DNA from: Saccopteryx bilineata
Taxonomy: Eukaryota; Chordata; Mammalia; Chiroptera; Emballonuridae
DNA length: 64,000 bases
Direction: 5' to 3'
Assembly (NCBI RefSeq): GCF_036850765.1
Contig: NC_089491.1
Location: 128,354,766 to 128,418,765, forward strand
A program made the translations under genes and the position numbers. How positions within the stretch are numbered: the first letter of the stretch is position 1; the number at the start of each line of letters is the position of its first letter. Below are positions 34,059 to 44,832 of this stretch, piece by piece. Below the pieces are notes generated by a model, which was given only the letters and a program-made list of their open reading frames with translations, did no database searches and was not told the origin of the DNA.

Positions 34059-34425
34059 TCTTTTTTTTTTCTAAGTTAGAAGAGGGGAGGCAGTCAGACT
34101 CCCACAGGCAACCAACCAGGATCTACTCGACATGCCCACCAGGGGGCAATGCTCTGCCCAATAGGGCATTGCTCTGTTGCAGCCAGAGCCATTCTAGTGT
34201 CTGAGGCGGATGCCATGGAGCCATCCTCAGCTCCCGGGCCAACTTTGCTCTAATGGAGCCTTGGCTGCTGGAGAAGAAGAGAGAGATAGTTAGAAAGGGG
34301 AGGGGAGAAAAGTGGAGAAGCAGATGGGTGCTTCTCCTGTGTGCCCTGACCAGGAATCCAGGAATCAAACCTGGGACTTCCACATGCCGGCCAATGCTCT
34401 ACTGTTGAGCCAACTGGCCAGGGCC
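34059..34425 (-). repeat. type I SINE fused to the 5' end of L1 copy B
   Basis: Full-length SINE in the same (minus) orientation as the L1: head at 34425 ('ggccctggccagttggctca' reading minus), A-tail at 34061-34070 joined directly to the L1 start. Its head abuts the right TSD (34426-34440) and no separate SINE TSD is present. It therefore belongs to the same insertion as the L1. Pol III A and B box text is recognisable. Confidence 0.9.
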
Positions 34426-34440
34426 TACTTTACTATTCTT
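34426..34440. repeat. right TSD of the SINE-L1 insertion
   Basis: tactttactattctt, identical to 26213-26227. After it the interrupted old L1 ORF1 resumes. Confidence 0.95.
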
Positions 34441-34560
34441 AAAACATTGTTTTGAACTCTGTATCTCTTAAATTGTTTACGTCCTGAATCACTGTATTCT
34501 TAATCTCATTTTCGATCACCTCTTTCTTAATCACTAAATACAAATATCTCTAAGATACCA
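34441..34560 (-). pseudogene. old L1 ORF1 fragment, part 3
   Basis: 'ttttgaactctgtatctctt' and following text fit the L1 ORF1 coiled-coil region on the minus strand, continuing the fragment that stops at 26227. The far edge is uncertain. Confidence 0.55.
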
Positions 34561-35452
34561 TCTGTTAATCGGAATATTGATTGAGTGTGGCAAATTAAAG
34601 ATATCATTAAGTAGTGTTCATTCCTTTACTGTACTATATTTTAGGTAAAAATTTTAACTTCTCTGTCTTTAACTATCTTGGAAATTTGACAGGTATATAC
34701 TAAATTTATATCTGCATGTTTCATTGTCTGTTGGTATCCACAATATCATCAATTCCTTGAATCTTTAAGATGGTTACCATGCATATTTCTGATATTTTTC
34801 TAAATCAGGCATGTTAACAAACAGTAAAATGGATAAATTCTGTGAGTTATTCACCGGAATAAATTTCAGTTGCTTTCTTGTCACCAAACATCACAATATT
34901 TTTTAGAGTAGATAATATACTTCATAACTTGTAGTAGTGTCTTTAAAACCTTGATAAAAAGATGAGAAGATGGAAAAGTGTGGAATTCTGAAAGGATTAG
35001 AAAAGTAAGTATTTGGGGTCAGAAAGTTGGGGCTTTAAATTTCAGCTCTGTGGTAGTAACAGCTCTTTTGTCTTCAGTAGCTAAGAGAACCACTTTAATC
35101 TGTTTTTATATTTCAAAGGTAGCATAAGTGGAACAAACTGGCAATTAACTACTATAAAAGTATAGATAATGTGCTTGAATTTTTAAACATATTGTTTTAA
35201 AAATTATAAATGTCTAATACGTGGTAATTTTTATAATTTATTAAGAATAAAATCAAAGGGGTCTATATTAGATAGGTTACATGTTATTTTTGCTTGTTAT
35301 AATGGCATTTTTCTCATAAACTTCATGGTTCATGCCATGATCAAAAATCTATGTTTAAGCATTTGCACATTTTGGTTTTCATGCTCTGTGGAACATGACC
35401 TCCTACCATGGCCAAAATAGGGAGAATTGTCACTCATAAGCAGAACATTGAT
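34561..35452. other. unique AT-rich DNA, no gene seen
   Basis: No recognised repeat or coding frame. Confidence 0.4.
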
Positions 35453-35936
35453 TGTGGGGTACACTACTACCACGGTACTTTATATTAAACCATGACTGCC
35501 CAAACCAGTCAGCTTTATTTTTTTTAAGATTGTTAAAGTATAGAGTACTAAAAGAAAAGGAGGCTGTATTAGAGGACAGAGACAGGGGAGGCATAGTAAC
35601 AGGTATTAGTAAAATATAAATTAGAAATTAATACCATTAAGTGAGTAGTAGACAAAATTTAGCAGAGTTCTCTAACTGGAAAAAAAGACTTAAAAGAGTT
35701 TGTTTGCTAATCAGAAGCAAAGGAAATACAGGAAGACCCAGGTGCAGACAGGGAGAACCTAAGTCACAAGCTCAGCAACCTGCTAGCATGTTTGACTGTC
35801 AGCAGCATGCTTTGGATTACTAACATGTCTGCTGTATATTGAACAATAAAAGAGTGCTATTTCACTTTCTCATGAGACAGCATGTGTCTCTGAGATGTTC
35901 ATGTCTCTATTCCTTCCCTGGACATTTATTTCTACA
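35453..35936 (+). repeat. possible solo LTR (ERVK-like), plus strand
   Basis: The stretch begins TGTGGGGTAC and ends TTCTACA. It has a polyadenylation hexamer AATAAA at 35845-35850, followed by 'gagtgctatttcactttc' and 'catgtgtctctgaga', which resembles the R-U5 part of betaretrovirus-like LTRs. No convincing TSD (attgat versus gtggtt) and no adjoining internal region. The short frame at 35641-35823 is non-coding. The call rests on resemblance only. Confidence 0.35.
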
Positions 35937-36148
35937 GTGGTTAATTACCTGAACTAACATGGATACACTTCTGTTTTTTGTAGATGATAGATCTTAATGA
36001 ATACAGAATCATTAGAAATCAACTAATAATGTTATAGGTCTTTTATACATTAATTTAAAACATTTAATTTTTTTTTCCAAATCAACTAGTTTAGGCTTTT
36101 TAGTTTACTGATGAGCAGTGGCTTTTACCCTTGCTCATTCAATTAGTT

Positions 36149-36681
36149 CAGGGGTAGTCCACTTTTTTATGCATACCACCCACTTTTGTATCTCTATTAG
36201 TAGTAAAATTTTCTAACTGCCCACCGGTTCCACAGTAATGATGATTTATAAAGTAGGGAAGTAACTTTACTTTATAAAATTTATAAAGCAGAGTTACAGC
36301 AAGTTAAAGCATATAATTATAATTACTTACCAAGTACTTTATGTCAGATTTTCGCTAAGTTTGGCAGAATAAATCTTTATAAAAAATTACTATAGTTAAA
36401 TCTATCTTTTTTAATATTTTTTTATTTATTCATTTTAGAGAGAGAAAGACAGACAGAAAGGAGGAGCAGGAAGCATCAACTCCCATATGAGCCTTGACCA
36501 GGCAAGCCCAGGGTTTTGAATTGGTGAAATCAGCGTTTCCAGGTCGACATTTTATGCACTGCGCCACCACAGGCCAGGCTAAATCTATCTTTTTATTTAT
36601 ACTTGGGTTGCTCTGCTACCACCCACCATGAAAGCTGGAACACCCACTAGAGGGCAGTAGGTAGCAGGTTGGCTACCACTG
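36149..36681. mobile_element. hAT element split by a SINE
   Basis: Ends 'caggggtagtccac' and 'ttggctaccactg', imperfect inverted repeats. Perfect 8-bp TSD aattagtt at 36141-36148 and 36682-36689. It is non-coding. A type II SINE inserted later at 36413-36579. The right-hand interior shares 'cccaccatgaaagct' with the fold-back element at 25667-25900. Confidence 0.88.
36413..36579 (-). repeat. type II SINE (minus strand) nested in a hAT element
   Basis: 'tttattcattttagagagag' tail side and the end 'gcgccaccacaggccaggc'. TSD taaatctatcttttt at 36397-36411 and 36580-36594. Confidence 0.92.
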
Positions 36682-36689
36682 AATTAGTT

Positions 36690-37024
36690 GGACACAGACA
36701 TTGTTAACCTGGTTTCCGTTCTAGTTCAGGGCTTCTTCTGCTCTATATTCTTGTCTCCTTTGTTCTTTCACGATGCTCAGAGTCACCACACCTGAGTAAA
36801 AATTTTATTGGTCTCTTGACTTTCATTGTTTACTTCATGTTTTAGTTTCTATGTCTCTTTTTGTCTTTTATGTTTTAATATATTTTATTCTGCAATATTC
36901 TCTTTATCTTATTTAAAGAGTTCCCATTCACAAATATATCATTTGAGCTCTTGTGATTAATAACTACAATATTTGTAAATGTGACTAACAATAAATTCAG
37001 GCAGCAAATCAAAAAGTAAACTTA
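36690..37024. other. unique DNA, no gene seen
   Basis: No recognised feature. Confidence 0.4.
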
Positions 37025-37216
37025 CAGGCGTCCCCAAACTATGGCCCGCGGGCCGCAATTTGACCCCCTAAAGCCATTTATCCAGCTCCTGCCGCACTTC
37101 CAGAAGGGGCAACTCTCTCATTGGTGGTCAGTGAGAGGAGCATTGTATGTGGGAGCCCTCCAATGGTCTGAGGGACAGTGAACTGGCCCCCTGTGTAAAA
37201 AGTTTGGGGACCCCTG
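37025..37216. mobile_element. 192-bp hAT-type element (ends CAGGCGTCCCCAAACT)
   Basis: Inverted ends 'caggcgtccccaaact' and 'agtttggggacccctg', 14 of 16 bases complementary by eye, with 'ggcccgcgggcc' inside the left end. Flanking 8-mers (taaactta and caacctgt) match at only four positions, so the TSD is not demonstrated. The termini are typical of mammalian non-autonomous hAT/Charlie elements. Confidence 0.75.
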
Positions 37217-37441
37217 CAACCTGTACCTCAATAATGATTAAATCACTCAGAATAATTTATAATTCTTAGTTATTTTTTAATTTCTCCTGAGAACATAAAT
37301 TTATTTATTTCATCATGCTTCTGAATCTAAATAAAATTATTTAAAAATACTTTGTTTTGCTTAATAATACTTACATAGGGAAGTAAAGAATTTACTTAGC
37401 ATCCAATCAAAGGTATATCTTTTCCATATTTGGCAATTACC

Positions 37442-37799
37442 GCCTCACCAAGCAGTGGCGCAGTGAATAGAGTGTCGGACTAGGATGCAGAGGACCCAGC
37501 TTTGAGATCCCAAGGCCACCAGCTTGAGGACAGGCTCATCTGGCTTGAGCAAAAAGCTCACCAGCTTGGACCCAAGGTCTCTGGCTCGAGCAAGGGGTCA
37601 CTCAGTATGCTGAAGGCCCGCGGTCAAGGCACATATGAGAAAGCAATCAATGAACAACTAAGGTGTGGCAATGAGAAACTGATGATTGATGCTTCTCATC
37701 TCTCTCCGTTCCTGTCTGTCTGTCCTTATCTATCCCTCTCTCTGACTCTCTCTCTCTCTCTGTCCCTGTAAAAAAAAAAAGAAAGAAAGAGGAGTAGCT
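37442..37799 (+). repeat. type III SINE, young
   Basis: Starts 'gcctcaccaagcagtggcgc', has 'gcttgagc' units and 'aagcaatcaatgaacaacta', and ends in a CT-rich run plus A10 with GAAA units. Perfect 17-bp TSD catatttggcaattacc at 37425-37441 and 37800-37816, the longest in the window. Confidence 0.95.
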
Positions 37800-37816
37800 C
37801 ATATTTGGCAATTACC

Positions 37817-40375
37817 ATGAATTCCCCCTGAGGCCAGTATCTTACTGATCATGTTCCGATTATAATGGTAGTTTTAATTTTTTTGTTTGTTTGTCTCCAA
37901 CCGAATACTACTCAATCATATTTCCCTTACACTTCTAGATGAATGACTATAAAACAATATGGTATGTTTACATTGGCTTCCCATTGTCTACCAAGTACTG
38001 CTCTCTGCTCTTCAAGCCCCTTCATAATCATTCCTATTCTTATACATCTCCATATTTCCCACTATATGATGCTTTCCAAATTATGCTTTGTTTCAAAAAG
38101 GCCTATAACTCACAAATGTTATGTCATTTATTTCTTATACATAACTCAGTTTTTTCCTACCTTAGGAGACCTATCTTATGCAGGGATAATTTCTTGACTA
38201 CTAAAGTACATTCGTCTCCCTAATGGTCAAGCATTTGTTGTCTTTATCATCTTTCTGAGCTGGCTTATTCTTTTATTTGTCTTTATTTCAGGTATTTATT
38301 GCTACAAATAAATAATATATGACAAAAACTATGCAATAAAAGTTATTTTTTGTTTTGCATTGGACAATAGGAAGCATTAATAGACATTTTATAAATAACT
38401 TCAGAGTAACTAATGAATTTCAGCCTTTCCTGAAAATGTGAATAAAAAAGGCCATTGTACTCTCTGTCATTATTGATCTTTTCCAAATTGCCCATGGCAT
38501 TTTTCACCTAGTTCTGTGGGAAAGATGGGTTGTATAAGGACGCTAAATACATCCACAGCTTTAAATGTAAAAACAAAAAAAAAATCTGGAAGTTAGGAAG
38601 AAAGAGAAAAAATTTTATAGCATCTCTTACATCACTTATAGAACAGTAAAATGTCATCTACTCTTTCAAGGTGATAAAGGTTTAGCTAGAGATCTAAATT
38701 TGCCATAACGTGAAGCTCACTTCACTATTACCCCTGATTATAAGTGTTTCCATGCATGAGTAATATGTAGACAATATTACTGTGGCCTTTGTCTCTCTAT
38801 TCCCTGGTATTTATATGTTATTTACCTGTTTCTGTGCTTGAGGTTTGGATTCTACTTACATATACATATATAGTATGACCTTATATTTGGTACTTTGTGG
38901 CAATGATATTTTTCAGTAGTAATATTTTCTTTCAAAGGATTGCATTACTGAAATGACTGGTAATACATTTTCATCCCCAGGTGGGTCTCTTTCCCATTCA
39001 GAAGTGATTACAAAAAGGTTGAAATATACTTTGCATTCCATTGTGGTTGCCTTTTATTGAAATTGGCTAATGTAACATGCATCTCTGATTTTAAGTTTTC
39101 AGTGTAAGAATGGTCCCCCTGGAAGTGTTTGTGCATAAGTGTGGAGAGAAACATGTAGCCACGCTAGTTAAGCTTTCAAAAATGCTTTAAGAAAAGGTTT
39201 GAAATCGAGGCTTATGTTATAGTCTTTCTTTAATGTGCATACATAATACCCACTAATCTTGAAGGAAATTAAACCCATATAGAAGGAAGAGTAATTTTTA
39301 GTTCTGTGTTTCAAAGATTTTCTAAAATCCATTCTTCTAAAATAATTTAATAGTAAACTGTTAGAAGTACTTATTATCTTTCTGGAAAATCTAGAAATAA
39401 ATATGACTCTACAAAACTTGAAATGAAAAGATACAAATTCTCATTCCATAGTTTTATGTTAGATAGAAAGATGAATACTGACATTATTTTTCAAATACAC
39501 AAAAAGAGTGACATTTGATTTTATTTTCAGAGCCACAGATAGCCATCTTTTTTATATGATTACAGAATTCTGACAACTGTTTTATAGACTATAAAAATTC
39601 CTGTCCTCATTTTCTTCAGTCCTAATGCTATTCAATTCTAGGTTAGTTTGCTTATACATTTACATATATTTTTAAAACTTTATAATAATGTTCCTTGTGT
39701 AACATAACAACATTATCACTTTTCATATATAAATAGATAAAATTAGTCTTCTTATAATGCCAGAAACTTTTTTATGGTTTAAAAATAACATTTACTTTAA
39801 CATTTTATCAAATTTAGAGAATAAATTTGTATTTCATAAAGCAGAGTGTTGTTTACATTTTTAAAGTAAATAAAATAATTTACCTCTGATACATAAAAAA
39901 TAAATCTTTATCATCTTTAAACTTTAAAGAGGATGTGAACTAAGAAAAAGAACAATAATCTTACTGCAAAAAGTCTGCATTTCTCAAAATTATAATAGAT
40001 GAGTGTAATCCCAATTATTATCCTCACTCAGCTGAGTCTTGTAATTCTATAAAAGAAAGTTTGATTTCAAGATGACTTTAGACTTTTCAAATTTTCTATA
40101 AGTATACTTTTTGTTTTAAATATAATATAGTTATAAAATATATACCTTTTAGATAAAAGTATCATTATGACTAATAAAATAGACTATAAGTTGTAGAAAG
40201 TGTTGTTATAATTTACTTAATGCTTAATGTCCTAAAAAATGAAGTTAATGAACTCTATAAATTACTTATTATGTGTTTAGTAGACTGAATTTTCTCATTC
40301 AAACATAGATATAACTGGAGAGTTTTTAAGTGGCATCATACATTATGCTTTAGTTTTATCCTTTAAAAAGATCTT
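37817..40375. other. unique AT-rich DNA, no gene seen
   Basis: 2.6 kb with no recognised repeat. Overlapping frames at 37939-38223 have no motif. Confidence 0.4.
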
Positions 40376-40665
40376 CTCAGGTATGCAATTCTATATAACA
40401 CATCATTAGTTTATAGTATTGTGTGTTCACCTCCCCCGGTCAAGTCTCTTTCCATCACATTTATCCTTCCTTTACCCTGTTCAACCTCCCTCCATCTGCA
40501 CTTTTCCTCTAGTAATCCTCATACTGTTGTCTATGAGGATATTTTATTTGTTTATCCCTTCACCTTTCCACCCAACCCCCAGCCCTCTTCCTCGCTGACA
40601 GCTGTCAGTTCATTCTCTGTAGCTATAAATCTATTTATATTCTGTCATCTCATTAAATTTATTTT
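40376..40665 (-). repeat. old L1 3'UTR fragment (minus strand)
   Basis: The order 'ctcaggtatgcaattctata', 'gtgttcacctcccccgg', 'ttccatcacatttatcc' and 'cagttcattctctgtagcta' resembles the 3'UTR of old mammalian L1 (L1M/L1PB-type), read in reverse. No ORF2 part follows. Confidence 0.6.
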
Positions 40666-41026
40666 AAAATAAAAATAAATTAAAAAGTTCCACATTATAT
40701 AATCCATATTACCCATCAACAAGTAAATCATGAGCTACAACTGCAACATACTTTTCTCTTTTCCTAGATGCATAAATAGTAAAGTAATTTAGTTCTAAAA
40801 AAATATAAAATAAAATTACATTTCTCAAAATTCTACTTTTAGAGACTTTGCCAGTTTTATTTTCAACTCCTTGACTATATACAAGTTGTGCGGAGTTTTT
40901 ATATAGGTGCAATCATAATGCACTGTAGTCATCTGATCTTTTTTCTGCTCTTAAATTTTTTGAAATTATTACTGTTACTGGACCTTTGACCATAAGATTT
41001 CTTCTATCTGGAACATTTTTTATATT
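40666..41026. other. unique AT-rich DNA, no gene seen
   Basis: No recognised feature. Confidence 0.4.
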
Positions 41027-41041
41027 TCATCTAGTTAACTT

Positions 41042-41284
41042 AAAAAAAATTCATTGAGAGAGGAAGGGGTGGTTAGGGGGAAGGAAAGAAAGAGAGAGGG
41101 ATGTAAGGAAAGAAAGAGAGGGAGAAAATAATATCAGCTTGTTCCACTTATTTGTTTCATTTATTCAATTTAGTTGTGCATTCAGTGGTTGCTTCTCTGG
41201 TGTGCTCTGACCAGGGAGTGATTGAACCCATGACCTCAGCATGCTGGGATGATGTATTATCCACTGAGCCACCTAGTCAGGGCC
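41042..41284 (-). repeat. older type I/VES-like SINE (minus strand)
   Basis: A polypurine block, 'gtgtgctctgaccagggagt' and the end 'gccacctagtcagggcc'. TSD: tcatctagttaactt at 41027-41041 and tcgtctagctaactt at 41285-41299, two mismatches. Confidence 0.85.
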
Positions 41285-41299
41285 TCGTCTAGCTAACTT

Positions 41300-41742
41300 C
41301 TATTCATTCTCCAGTTTAAAACTCCTTGTACAAAAGCCCTATGTGTATCCTAGGCCAAGAGCATTCTGTAACACCATTTTCACTTTGGAAAACAGTGATT
41401 ATTTTAGATTCACTTCAAATGCAAAATCAGGCATGATGTTACTTAGGAGAAGATTTGTTACTTCTTCAAAACCAGTGGAAGAAATTGAACTCAATATCCA
41501 AAGTCGAATGACAGTAAATTTTCCTGAGACACCATCTCACACATTGAAATAAATAAACATATAACTAAACATACCGAAGAAATACTGTAGAAATAATTAA
41601 CACAAAACTTTAAATCACTCAGAGAAAAAAATGTTTTATCATCAACACATTCAAAGCAAGAGATTGCTACTTTAAAATTGAATTAAACAATGCTTAAAAT
41701 GGAAAGAGCAAAGTGAAATGAATTAAACTATATCAGTCAAAA
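41300..41742. other. unique DNA, no gene seen
   Basis: The 69-codon frame at 41343-41552 has no motif. Confidence 0.4.
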
Positions 41743-41757
41743 AAAAAGATGAAAACT

Positions 41758-41910
41758 GAGGTCGCCGGTTCAAAACCCTGGGCTTGCCTGGTCAAGGTAC
41801 ATATGGGAGTTGATGCTTCCAGCTCCTCCCCCCTGTCTCTCTCCTCTTTCTCTCTCTCTGTCTCCCTCTCTCTCCTCTCTAAAATGAATAAATAATAAAA
41901 AAATTAAAAA
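41758..41910 (+). repeat. 5'-truncated type II SINE
   Basis: Starts inside the tRNA-like part at 'gaggtcgccggttcaaaacc', so the head with the A box (about 45 bp) is missing. CT-rich tail and A-run follow. Perfect 15-bp TSD aaaaagatgaaaact at 41743-41757 and 41911-41925. 5' truncation is common for L1 but unusual for short SINEs. Confidence 0.92.
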
Positions 41911-41925
41911 AAAAAGATGAAAACT

Positions 41926-43297
41926 AAACTTAGAACTAGCATCATCCAGAGTCTAGTAAATCTGGGCAATATACCACTGGTGGAATTTAAAACAATTTGG
42001 AGAGCATCTGCATATGATACAGCCTGATGCACATATAAGTTCACGATGTGTAGAGGAATTTCAGGGGTTTTGTAAGAAAACAAGAAAGAATCTTTTCTCA
42101 AGATGATGTTAGAGATTATGGCTATCATTTATCACTTAGGGTCAATATGGAATTTTTTTTTGCTCTATTATTCCCCCCAAGCTGACTGCAATATATAAAC
42201 TCCATAAATAATTATAAAATTCATGACAAAAATATTTATAAACTAAGTGCACAAAATAATTATTTTAGTGAACTCTTTTAGGCAAGATTCTTATGTCGAA
42301 AGAATATGGTACCGTATTTTAGCTTCTCTGCCAACCATTCTCCTGGGACAATAGTCATAGATTGTTTTAGATAGTAAACATTTAAGAATGCTTATTTATT
42401 GAGTTATTTAATAAGTTAAAAACCACTGAGATTGAAGAAAAAATGTAAGTTGTATGTGGTTAACAAGTTTCCCTTTTATTAATAGGAAATACAATTAAGA
42501 ATGTGTCTGTTCTAATCTATCTCATGCTGGTGTTTCTCGTGACTCTCTTATTTTTCTCTCTCCTTTACAGCAAATTCCAAATACTTGTTTCTTAGTATAT
42601 GAAATGAAATAATATATATTATTTGAAATAGAAAGTCTTATTTATATTTATTTATTGTTTAACTAATATTTGTGTATTTCCAATAATGTAATTTACATGA
42701 GAAGTTGGAAAATCATACTTATAATTCTTTTCTTATAAGATTATGTATTGAATATGCTATTGGAAGCTTTTTGATATTGTTCTTGGTTATGTTGTTAGGA
42801 TTGCTTTGTTTTTTAATATATTCTCTGCTATTTAGTAAGATACTGCCAGACTTTATAAAGTTAAATATTATTGGAAGAAGAAAAAAGATTCCCTAAATCC
42901 AAAATATCATTTTTCTAATCTATAAAACAATCTGATCTAGATCAATCATAAAACTTGGGAAAAACACAAATATAGGAAATAAAATTATCTATTTAGTGTA
43001 AACTTACATCCTTCATCTTTAGTGTGATTTAACCCTTTGCCTTAATATCGCACATTTTATTTTCATTTACATAGGCTTTTTATGATAAATAAATGTAAAT
43101 TAAAATAACATGCCAAAACCTTGGCAATCAAATCCATCTCTGTTGTTTTACTTTCTTACTCAATGGTATATTAATAGGTAGGATGGATCAGGTGAGAAGA
43201 TACATCACTGTCTAACCCTGAATCCTATTCAAACTAATGTTTATTAAGGATAGATCAACCTAGAATCATTTTTAAAAATCTGTAAGAGATGTTATAT
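41926..43297. other. unique AT-rich DNA, no gene seen
   Basis: The 63-codon hydrophobic frame at 42705-42896 reflects T-rich composition. No repeat named. Confidence 0.4.
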
Positions 43298-43313
43298 TAT
43301 CCATGTCATTTTT

Positions 43314-44236
43314 TTTTCTTTTAGTGAGACAGAGGCACAGACAAGGACAGACAGACACGAAGGGAAAAATGAGAAAGATCAACTCATAGTAGCAGCATCT
43401 TAGTAGTTCATTGATTGCTTTCTTTTTTTTTTTACATTTTTAAATTAATTTTAATGAGGTGACATTGATAAATCAGGGTACATATGTTCAGAGAAAATAT
43501 CTCCAGATTATTTTGACATTTAATTATGTTGCATACTCCTCACCCAAAGTCAAATTGTCTTCCGTCACCTTCTATCTGGTTTTCTTTGTGCCCCTCCCCT
43601 CCCCCCCCCACCCCTCTTTCCTCCCCCCCCCCCCCCCCGTTACCATCACATTCTTGTCCATGTCCTTGAATCTCATTTTTATGTCTCATCTATGTATGGA
43701 ATTATATAGTTCTTAGTTTTTTCTGATTTACTTATTTCACTCCATATAATGTTATCAAGGTCCATCCATGTTATTGTAATGATCCTTGATTGTTTTCTTA
43801 TATGTTCCTTGACCAGGGGGCTCCAGCAAGCCAGTGACCCATTGCTCAACCCAGTGACCTTAGGCTCAAACCAGAGACCTTGGACTTCAAGCCAGCAACC
43901 TTTGGACACAAGCTAGTAACCATAGGATCATGTCTATGATCCCATGCTCAAACCAGTAAGCCCATGCTCAAGTTGGTGAGCCCACGCTCTAGGCAGCAAC
44001 CTTGTCCTTAAACCAGTGACCTTAGGCTTTAAGCCAGCAACTTTTGAGCTCAAGCCAGCGACCATGGAGTCATGTCTATGATTCCATGCTCAAGTCAGAG
44101 ACCCTGTGCTCAATCTGGTGAGCCTGCACTCAAGCCAGATGAGCTCGTGCTCAAGCCAATGACCTCAGAGTTTTGAGCCTGGGTCCACAGAATCCCCGGC
44201 AAAGGCTCTATCCAGGGCATCACTGCCTGGTCAGGC
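43314..44236 (-). repeat. expanded type III SINE (minus strand) split by an L1 3' end
   Basis: TSD tatccatgtcattttt (43298-43313) and tatccatgtaattttt (44237-44252) bound the whole unit. The internal part (about 43815-44190) consists of roughly 20 degenerate ~20-bp units of the 'gctcaagccagcgacc' kind. A larger block holding 'catgtctatgat' occurs twice (about 43930 and 44070). An L1 3' fragment sits at 43425-43785. Confidence 0.85.
43425..43785 (-). mobile_element. 5'-truncated L1 3' end (minus strand) nested in a SINE
   Basis: T-run, 'aattttaatgaggtgacatt' (L1 3' terminus as in copies A and B), C-rich tract at about 43590-43640, then text matching copy B 26520-26610. TSD: ttgattgctttctt at 43411-43424 and ttgattgttttctt at 43786-43799. 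Confidence 0.9.
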
Positions 44237-44252
44237 TATCCATGTAATTTTT

Positions 44253-44480
44253 AATTTTAGACATTAGCTTTCTGTTTTAGTAACTAATGTCCATATTTAT
44301 AAAAATTATATTAGGTCACAAAACATACTTTATTTTCATATGAATTCTCAGCAAACTATTGCTCACTTTACTTTTCTATAAAGTGCAAGTTAGTACTTCA
44401 AAAAGGTAAACATACTTAAGTTTAAAAGTGTTAGAAAAGTAAACACTGGCTATTCTAAGATAGACTATTAGGAAAATGTT
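44253..44480. other. unique AT-rich DNA, no gene seen
   Basis: No recognised feature. Confidence 0.4.
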
Positions 44481-44491
44481 AAAAATTATGA

Positions 44492-44821
44492 TGGTGGGAT
44501 CTTGATAACATGATACGAAGTGAAATAAGTAAATCAGAAAAAAACAGGAACTGCATTATTCCTTACGTAGGTGGGACGTAAAAGTGAAACTAAGAGACAT
44601 TGATAAGAGTGTAGTGGTTACAGGGGGAGGGGGAAAGGGAGAGGGAAAGGGGGAGGGGGAGGTGCACAAAGAAAACTAGATAGAAGGTGACAGAGGACAA
44701 TCTGACTTTGGGTGATGGGTATGCAACATAATTGAACGACAAGATAACCTGTACTTGTTATCTTTAAATATATGTATCCTGATTTATTAATGTCGCCCCA
44801 TTAAAAAAATAAAATTTAAAA
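44492..44821 (+). mobile_element. 5'-truncated L1 3' end (plus strand)
   Basis: 'cttgataacatgatacgaag' through the G-rich tract (about 44626-44661) to 'tttattaatgtcgccccatt' and an A-rich tail. It covers the last few ORF2 codons' worth of sequence and the 3'UTR of the same L1 lineage. TSD aaaaattatga at 44481-44491 and 44822-44832. Confidence 0.9.
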
Positions 44822-44832
44822 AAAAATTATGA

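Noticed and set aside
37025..37216. 8-bp TSD for the CAGGCGTCCCC element
   Set aside because: The flanking 8-mers agree at only four positions; the element call rests on its inverted ends alone.
42705..42896. 63-codon hydrophobic ORF that could be a small membrane protein
   Set aside because: It follows from T-rich composition; no conserved motif and no transcript structure visible.
43815..44190. Regular ~20-bp units that could look like a satellite or CRISPR array
   Set aside because: The units have no unique spacers, are bounded by a SINE's TSD, and occur in every type III SINE.
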